A DNA stretch of 44,157 nt from Methanothrix harundinacea. GTDB lineage: Archaea; Halobacteriota; Methanosarcinia; Methanotrichales; Methanotrichaceae. This document shows, piece by piece, positions 38,955 through 44,157 of the stretch. Every line of letters begins with the position of its first letter. Position 1 is the stretch's first letter. The position numbers and the translations under genes were made by a program. The stretch is taken from NCBI GenBank assembly GCA_002506535.1, contig DAXT01000020.1:1-44157 (forward strand). Reading direction: 5' to 3'. The notes below the pieces were generated by a model that worked only from the letters and a program-made list of their open reading frames with translations, was not told the DNA's origin and ran no database searches.

Positions 38955-40001
38955 ATGAGAACGAAGCTATCTCTGATCTTTCTTGCGGTGCTGCTGGCGG
39001 CCTCGGCCGCCTCTGCGGCTCCGGTGGTCCAGGACCTGGGCCCCTACGCCCTCTCCTTCAACCTCTCCCTTCCATCCGGCTGGACCGTCCGGGCCATGGA
39101 GCCCGTCGAGGGGAGGACGCCGGCGGGGATCGGTTACGTCGAGCGGTCGATCGAGCTAAACTCCGATGAAGGACGGGCCGAGATCAGGGTGAAGAGGTAC
39201 GAGTCCCCCGTCCCGGCGGGAGACGGCGTCACCAGGGCCCTGAGCCGCAAGACCCCCTGGGGGATCGGGGTCACGGGGATTGAGACGAAGGCGAGGCTGG
39301 TGGACAGGCATACAGGATCCCATACGATCTTCCGGCAGGCCTCGGGGAGCGAGGTTCACCAGGCGGCATACTGGCTGGATAGATACCTCGCCCCCGGAGA
39401 TTATTTGGGACGGACATCCTGCGTCATATCCTCGTCCTTTCCCTGGACGGCGACAAAGGAGCTCTTAGATACCTTCCACGTCGAGGAGAAGGCAGATGAG
39501 GCCGATAGGCCCATGACGATGGAGACTGTGATCGCAGGACCATACCGGGTCTCCTTCGACCTCCAAGATACAAACCACACCATCTTCCAGGAGGGTCCAG
39601 AGGCTGGCGAGGAGGAGGATGGTCCGGGCGTTCTGCGGCACAGGATAACCATCGACGGCGGGAATAAGGCTGCGACGATCAGGATAACCAGCTACATAGA
39701 CCCGAGGTTGGTGAACCCTGAGACCGAAAGGCTCCTCGCCGAGGCGCTCCTCCAGGCCAGGGGATACACCAAGAACAACGGATCGCTCTCGACTGTGGGC
39801 AACGTACCGGGAGTTCTTGGGGTTGGGGAAGATGCAGACCACCAGATCCTGTATGCGGCGATCTTCTGGCCCGACCAGCTCCGGACGGATGAAGGGCATC
39901 TCGTTGGAATGACCAGGTGCGAGGTGGTGTCGAGCTACCGGTGGGCTGCGACGGAGAGGCTCCTTTCGACCCTGCGGGTGGAGAGGGCCACCGGGACCTG
40001 A
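38955..40001 (+). CDS. Secreted protein with duplicated domain
   Basis: A 348-residue exported protein with a signal peptide (MRTKLSLIFLAVLLAASAASA). The mature chain is an internal duplication of about 160 residues: PYALSFNLSLPSGW with LGRTSCVISSSFPWTATKELLDTFHVE in the first copy, and PYRVSFDLQDTNHT with VGMTRCEVVSSYRWAATERLLSTLRVE in the second. Each copy has one cysteine in the same place (TSC/TRC). No named family is recognised. ATG 38955 is chosen because it starts the signal peptide and has GGGGAG upstream; the frame is open to 38850. TTTAATAA at 38888-38895 is the likely TATA box. The transglutaminase gene follows after 18 bases, suggesting an operon of two secreted proteins. Confidence 0.72.
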   Translation: MRTKLSLIFLAVLLAASAASAAPVVQDLGPYALSFNLSLPSGWTVRAMEPVEGRTPAGIGYVERSIELNSDEGRAEIRVKRYESPVPAGDGVTRALSRKTPWGIGVTGIETKARLVDRHTGSHTIFRQASGSEVHQAAYWLDRYLAPGDYLGRTSCVISSSFPWTATKELLDTFHVEEKADEADRPMTMETVIAGPYRVSFDLQDTNHTIFQEGPEAGEEEDGPGVLRHRITIDGGNKAATIRITSYIDPRLVNPETERLLAEALLQARGYTKNNGSLSTVGNVPGVLGVGEDADHQILYAAIFWPDQLRTDEGHLVGMTRCEVVSSYRWAATERLLSTLRVERATGT

Positions 40002-40019
40002 ACCGTTTCGGGAGTCCTG

Positions 40020-41627
40020 ATGTCTGATATGAGGCGGCTTCTTGCGGCCATCCTACTCGCCACTCTTCTGGCGGCGGCTCCTGGTGGAGAAGGGGCGAAT
40101 TTTTACATAAAGATCGACGAGTTCGCCCTGGCCGCCCCTGCCGATCTCTCGATAGAAGGCCTCGCCCTGTACCTCTCGGGGGCCGGGGAAGGCGACGAAG
40201 AGCGGGCACGGGCGATATACCGCTGGATCACCGCAAATATCGATTACGACGTCGAAGGTTTTACGAACGGCCTTATCGCAGCAGGCGGCCGGGGGAGGAC
40301 CCCCGAAGAGGTCCTGGCGGGGAGGAGAGGAGTATGCAGCGAGTACAGCGCCCTCTTTGATAGGCTATGCCAGCTCTCGGGGCTGGAGGCGGTTGTGATC
40401 AGCGGTTTTGGGAAGGGGAGCGGCTACTCCGTCGGCTCCGATATACCCGAATCGATCAACCACGCCTGGAACGCCGTCAAGATCGACGGCCACTGGAAGC
40501 TCGTCGACTCCACCTGGGGTGCTGGATACCTGGATCCCAGTGGAGGTTTCATCAAGAAGTTCGAGGAGTTCTACTTCCTCGCCCCGCCGGAGGATCTCAT
40601 CTGGACCCACCTTCCCGAAGATCCGGCCTGGCAGCTCCTCGATCCGACGGTATCTCGGGAGGAGTTTGTTGCTCTGCCTTATCCAAAGCCCGCTCTCTTC
40701 AATAACGATATCGAGATCCTGGACCCTCTGGAGGGGACGATCGATTCCGACGGCGAAGCGGCCGTCCACCTCTGCGCCCCTGAAGAGGTGGGGTTCATCG
40801 CCGACCTCTTCGACGAGGGGGGCGAGAAGCTTCCCGGCCGGTTCGTCCAGGTCCAGAGGTCCGGCGGCGAGGTTCTCGTCCGGGCCGCCTGCCCTGGTCC
40901 GGGAGACTATACCCTGCGGATATACTCAAAGAGCTCCGGGGGGGCGCAGGAGGCGTACGCCTGGACCCTCGACTACCGGATCGCCGCCGGGAGCAACTCC
41001 AGCGCAGGCAAGGGCTTTCCCGTCGTCTGGGACGGCTTCTGGGATATGGGCCTGGAGGCGAAGAGCCACCCCGAAGGGCTGATCGAGGCCGGAGCTCTGG
41101 TGGAAGTATCCTTCTCGGCCCCCGAGAACGTCCTCCTCATGGCGCGGCTTCTGGACGGTGGCGGGCGGGAGCTTCCCGAAGGCAGGACCTTCGCCCAGAG
41201 GGAGGGGGAGGTGTACGTCGTCATGGCCTCCTTCCCGGCCCCGGGGGACTACACCCTGCGGATCTACGGGAAGCGGGGCGGCGATCCCGCCGGCGAGTAC
41301 ACCTCCCTCCTCGAGTACGCCGTCGTCGCCGGAGAAGGGAGCGAGGACGCCGGATATCCCAGGACCCTGGGGACCTTCGCCGAGGCTGGGGCCAGGCTCA
41401 TCCGCCCCCTGGAGGGGAGGCTTCCGGCCGGAGTCCAGGAGTTCGAGCTCCTCGTCCCCGGAGCCGGGGATGTGGCGGTGATCAGCGGCGGCGTCTGGAC
41501 TCGCCTCGCCAAAGACGGGGAGCGTTTCCGGGGCGTGGCGGCCCTCTCCAGTGGAGAGGCCCGGGTGGCGGCGCGGTTTTCTGAAGACCGGGGATACGGC
41601 GTCCTCCTCGTCTATGATGTCGAGTGA
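40020..41627 (+). CDS. Secreted transglutaminase-like protein
   Basis: A 535-residue exported protein with a signal peptide at about 1-26. Residues 58-170 form the transglutaminase/protease core with the catalytic triad Cys106 (GRRGVCSEYSALF), His148 (SINHAWNAVKIDG) and Asp163 (KLVDSTWGAGYLD), the pattern of the kyphoscoliosis-peptidase-like branch. Two beta-sandwich repeats follow, each ending in PGPGDYTLRIYSK or PAPGDYTLRIYGK, then a final domain rich in Gly, Glu and Ala. Such enzymes may crosslink or cleave surface proteins; given the many secreted neighbours, the substrates may be envelope proteins of this organism. It is 18 bases downstream of the duplicated-domain secreted protein. Confidence 0.85.
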   Translation: MSDMRRLLAAILLATLLAAAPGGEGANFYIKIDEFALAAPADLSIEGLALYLSGAGEGDEERARAIYRWITANIDYDVEGFTNGLIAAGGRGRTPEEVLAGRRGVCSEYSALFDRLCQLSGLEAVVISGFGKGSGYSVGSDIPESINHAWNAVKIDGHWKLVDSTWGAGYLDPSGGFIKKFEEFYFLAPPEDLIWTHLPEDPAWQLLDPTVSREEFVALPYPKPALFNNDIEILDPLEGTIDSDGEAAVHLCAPEEVGFIADLFDEGGEKLPGRFVQVQRSGGEVLVRAACPGPGDYTLRIYSKSSGGAQEAYAWTLDYRIAAGSNSSAGKGFPVVWDGFWDMGLEAKSHPEGLIEAGALVEVSFSAPENVLLMARLLDGGGRELPEGRTFAQREGEVYVVMASFPAPGDYTLRIYGKRGGDPAGEYTSLLEYAVVAGEGSEDAGYPRTLGTFAEAGARLIRPLEGRLPAGVQEFELLVPGAGDVAVISGGVWTRLAKDGERFRGVAALSSGEARVAARFSEDRGYGVLLVYDVE

Positions 41628-41857
41628 GGTAGTCGCCCTCCGGGCTAGCTCACCCTCGTCCATCTTCGATAGACATGAAGATCCTTCTTGCCATCTGCAA
41701 CATCGGAATCAGGGTCTTTGGTCATCTCTGCCGGACCGATGATAGTCTCATCTCCATCCCGCAAACCACCCCAATTCCCTAGATCCCTGATGAAACGGAC
41801 GGCCCCGTCGAATGAAGTGAGAAGCCTGAAGCACCCTTTTCTGCGGAAGAAATGATG

Positions 41858-41901
41858 CAAAAAAAAGAGGTTTTCAGTGCAGCAGAACAGCTGCTGCACT
41901 G
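41858..41901 (-). terminator. Hairpin and T-tract ending the fpo operon
   Basis: CAGTGCAGCAG (41875-41885) and CTGCTGCACTG (41891-41901) form a perfect 11-bp stem with a five-base loop that spans the last codons and stop of fpoN. On the minus strand it is followed by AAAACC and a run of eight T (41866-41859). The rest of the 41628-41873 gap between convergent genes holds no supportable gene. Confidence 0.7.
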
Positions 41902-43352
41902 TAGGCGAAGTCTACGAAGGCCTGCGGGAAGAGGCCGATGTAGAAGACCGCCACCAGGGCGACGACCATCGCCGCGACGTAACCCCTCGGCTCGATGATC
42001 TTCGCTCCTGCGGGCTCTTTCATGTACATGTACATGATCACCCTCAGATAATAGTAGAGGGAGAGAGCGCTGTTGAGGGCGAAGAGGACACCGAGCCAGA
42101 TGAGGCCGGAGTCGATCGTCGAACCCCAGACGAGCAACTTGCCGATGAACCCGGCTGTCGGGGGTATCCCCGAGAGCGAGAATATGAAGACGAGCATGCA
42201 GAAGGCCGTGATCGGCGCCCTTCTTCCCAGTCCCGCATAATGCTCGATGTCGTCGGGGTTATCCTTCCCCTCCCGCAGTGCCATATAGCCGACGACCGCG
42301 ACGGCTATGAAGGCCCCGGTCTTCGAGAAGGCGTGGCCGAGGATGAGCATCAGGCTCGCCGCAAGGCCGCCCTGGGCCACGGCTATATCGAAGCCGCCGT
42401 TGTTCGCCGCACCGACGACGACGAAGGCTATGGCGATGTACCCGGCGTAGGCGACGCTGGAGTATGCCAGCATCCTCTTCACGCTCTTCTGCCAGATGGC
42501 GACGACGTTTCCGAGGGTCATGGTTATCGCCACCAGGACCGCGAAGGCCATGAACCACTCAAGCCGCAATGCCATCAGGGCGATCAATATCACCTTGAAG
42601 GCGGCGACGAACCCCATCTTCTTGGAGCCCGCGGCGAGGAAGGCCGTAACGACCGTCGGCGCGCCCTCGTAAGTGTCGGGAGCCCACATGTGGAAGGGGA
42701 CTAGGGCCATCTTGAACCCGAAGCCCGCCACCACGAAGATGAGGGCTACCAGGGTTGCAGGGCCCATCGTCTCTATCGAGGCCGCCGCTATCTCGGCGAT
42801 CTTCGTCGTCCCGGTGAGGCCGTAGAGGAGGGAGAAGCCAAAGAGCATCGCCGCCGACGATGTAGCTCCGAAGATGAAGTACTTCATCGCAGCTTCCAGG
42901 TTCTTCTTCTCCTTATCGAAGGCGGCCATGGCGTAGGTCGATAGGCTCGCCAGCTCAAAGCCGACCCATAGGGTGAGGATATCGATCGAGCTTGCGACCA
43001 CCATCATACCGATCGTTGCCAGGAGGAGGAGGATGTAGAACTCGTCCTGGGACGGGCTATCCTTATACCGGCTGAGGCCGGCCAGGACGACGATCAGGGA
43101 GACCGATATGAAGACCAGCTTGAAGAACTGGGATAACGGGTCGACCTCCATCGTCCCGAAGAAGATCGGTCCCATGGTCCTGTCGGCACCGATCGTCAGG
43201 ATCAGGGCGACGGCCAGCCCTGCGAGGGCGAGATATCCCTGGATGTTCTTGTTCTTCAGGTACAGCCCCAAGAGGACCATCACCATGACAAGTCCCGTCA
43301 GCAGCGACTCTCCGCCCAAGAGAGAGAGATAGTCGCCGAATCCTAGTGTCAC
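41874..43352 (-). CDS. fpoN: F420H2 dehydrogenase subunit N
   Basis: Proton-pumping membrane subunit homologous to NuoN of complex I, in the Fpo complex that passes electrons to methanophenazine. The 492-residue protein has about 14 hydrophobic helices. Family landmarks are DILTLWVGFELASLSTYAMAAF with the conserved Glu, a Lys-bearing helix region FGFKMALVPFHMWAPDTYEGAPT, KSVKRMLAYSSVAYAGY, and FSLSGIPPTAGFIGKLLVWGS. It starts with GTG at 43352, one base after the fpoM stop, so translation is coupled. The last codons form one arm of the operon's terminator hairpin. Confidence 0.94.
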   Translation of the reverse strand: MTLGFGDYLSLLGGESLLTGLVMVMVLLGLYLKNKNIQGYLALAGLAVALILTIGADRTMGPIFFGTMEVDPLSQFFKLVFISVSLIVVLAGLSRYKDSPSQDEFYILLLLATIGMMVVASSIDILTLWVGFELASLSTYAMAAFDKEKKNLEAAMKYFIFGATSSAAMLFGFSLLYGLTGTTKIAEIAAASIETMGPATLVALIFVVAGFGFKMALVPFHMWAPDTYEGAPTVVTAFLAAGSKKMGFVAAFKVILIALMALRLEWFMAFAVLVAITMTLGNVVAIWQKSVKRMLAYSSVAYAGYIAIAFVVVGAANNGGFDIAVAQGGLAASLMLILGHAFSKTGAFIAVAVVGYMALREGKDNPDDIEHYAGLGRRAPITAFCMLVFIFSLSGIPPTAGFIGKLLVWGSTIDSGLIWLGVLFALNSALSLYYYLRVIMYMYMKEPAGAKIIEPRGYVAAMVVALVAVFYIGLFPQAFVDFAYSAAAVLLH

Positions 43353-43353
43353 T

Positions 43354-44157
43354 TCAGATCACCCCCGTCTGAGCCAGGGTCAAAAACGGATCGACCAGCG
43401 GCTCTGCCGCAACTCCCATGATGTCGGTGATAGTCGCCGGCTGGACTCCGAAGTAGATTATGAGCAGTATGAGGATGCTCATGGACAGGATCTCGTAGGA
43501 ATGAGGATCCTTGAGATCCAGGTACTTCTTGAGGATCGGCCCGAACATCACCTTCTGCATCGCCCAGAGGTGGTATCCTGCTGTGACGGCGATGCCGCCG
43601 AAGATCGTTATCAGCACATATACGGGCAGGTTCTCGTAAGATCCCGCCAGGACCGAGACCTCGGCGACGAAGCCGCACATCCCCGGCAGGCCCAATGAGG
43701 CCATGAAGCCCGCCATCATCAGGACGCTGAACTGGGGCATCCTGTCGGCGAGGCCTCCGAGCTCGGAGATTATCCTCGTCCCTGCGGTGTGCTGGATCGT
43801 CCCGGCGGACATGAAGAGGACGCAGGTGATCAGCCCGTGGCTGAACTGCTGGAACATCGCCCCCTGAACCGAGAGGACGCTAAGAGCTCCGGCACCCAGG
43901 AGGACGTATCCCATGTGGCTGACGCTGGAGTAAGCGACCATCTTCTTCAGGTCCTTCTGGGAGAGGGCCAGGAAGCCTCCGTAGACGATGCTCACAACCC
44001 CTATCACCGCCATCAGGGTGATGTAGTTGGGGGATACGTTCGGAAGCATCGGCATTATGATCCTGAAGAGGCCGTAGCCACCCATCTTCAGGAGGAGCGC
44101 CGCCAGGAGGACGCTGCCGGCGGTCGGCGCCTCGACGTGGGCGTCGGGCAGCCAGGT
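43354..44157 (-). CDS. fpoM: F420H2 dehydrogenase subunit M (partial)
   Basis: Homologue of NuoM, the antiporter-like proton-pumping subunit. The reading frame is open to the window edge, so the N-terminal part lies outside. Visible are TWLPDAHVEAPTAGSVLLA, the Lys-bearing helix, LSQKDLKKMVAYSSVSHMGYVLLG, FSHGLITCVLFMSAG and GLPGMCGFVAEVSVLAGSY, all typical of the family, then the last helices to LAQTGVI. The stop is one base before the fpoN start. Expected upstream genes (fpoL, fpoK and so on) are beyond the window. Confidence 0.94.
   Translation of the reverse strand, partial: TWLPDAHVEAPTAGSVLLAALLLKMGGYGLFRIIMPMLPNVSPNYITLMAVIGVVSIVYGGFLALSQKDLKKMVAYSSVSHMGYVLLGAGALSVLSVQGAMFQQFSHGLITCVLFMSAGTIQHTAGTRIISELGGLADRMPQFSVLMMAGFMASLGLPGMCGFVAEVSVLAGSYENLPVYVLITIFGGIAVTAGYHLWAMQKVMFGPILKKYLDLKDPHSYEILSMSILILLIIYFGVQPATITDIMGVAAEPLVDPFLTLAQTGVI

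Noticed and set aside
41645..41899. 84-codon minus-strand ORF overlapping the fpoN end
   Set aside because: It overlaps the terminator hairpin and reads through the T-tract; no motif or promoter.

Overview
The window looks like chromosome from an acetate-using methanogenic archaeon of the Methanotrichaceae (Methanothrix/Methanosaeta). The grounds are an F420H2 dehydrogenase operon (fpoM, fpoN) at the right edge, archaeal TATA-type promoters with very short or absent leaders, a fused ADP-forming acyl-CoA synthetase, an archaeal HVO_0476-type zinc protein, EndoQ, cobalt uptake genes and many secreted, sequon-rich surface proteins. Most of the sequence is GC-rich with strong G/C preference at third codon positions, which leaves long open frames antisense to true genes. 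No rRNA, tRNA, insertion sequence or CRISPR array was recognised by eye.

Layout. 1-1.5 kb: an AT-rich gene for a PD-(D/E)XK nuclease-like protein, probably foreign. 1.6-5.2 kb: a small conserved protein, a GDSL hydrolase, exonuclease VII (xseB, xseA) and sfsA diverging from xseA. 5.3-8.4 kb: a complete cobalt ECF transporter cbiMNQO whose ATPase carries an extra C-terminal domain. 8.7-10.8 kb: larB (nickel-pincer cofactor) and the repair nuclease EndoQ, diverging from a palindromic promoter. 10.8-18.7 kb: a giant secreted DUF11-repeat protein that ends in mid-repeat and is joined, out of frame, to an N-terminally cut relative of the 31-kb lipoprotein. 18.9-20 kb: two small genes. 20.2-23.5 kb: ADP-forming acyl-CoA synthetase and a DUF362/ferredoxin protein. 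23.9-24.8 kb: a 28-codon membrane-peptide ORF behind a perfect 16-bp palindrome, then a secreted protein.

24.9-31.0 kb is a long leftward run of housekeeping genes: MBL hydrolase, HVO_0476 zinc protein, pcm, gpmI, a VIT1/CCC1-type membrane protein, an M20 peptidase and mobB. 31.1-41.6 kb is again mostly cell-surface: a DUF11 lipoprotein, an SRPBCC protein behind four 17-bp repeats, a tiny zinc-ribbon protein, a DOMON lipoprotein, a PQQ-type propeller fused to the same DOMON domain, a secreted beta-rich protein, an MBL hydrolase, a secreted duplicated-domain protein and a secreted transglutaminase. The fpo operon (reading leftward) closes the window and ends in a clear hairpin/T-tract terminator.

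The most unusual content is the pair of DOMON genes, one fused to a quinoprotein-like propeller, which could be an extracytoplasmic redox module. Next are the four-member family of secreted proteins sharing one domain, the broken giant surface gene, the probable CTG start of cbiM, and two divergent gene pairs whose starts are placed symmetrically around one central TATA element.
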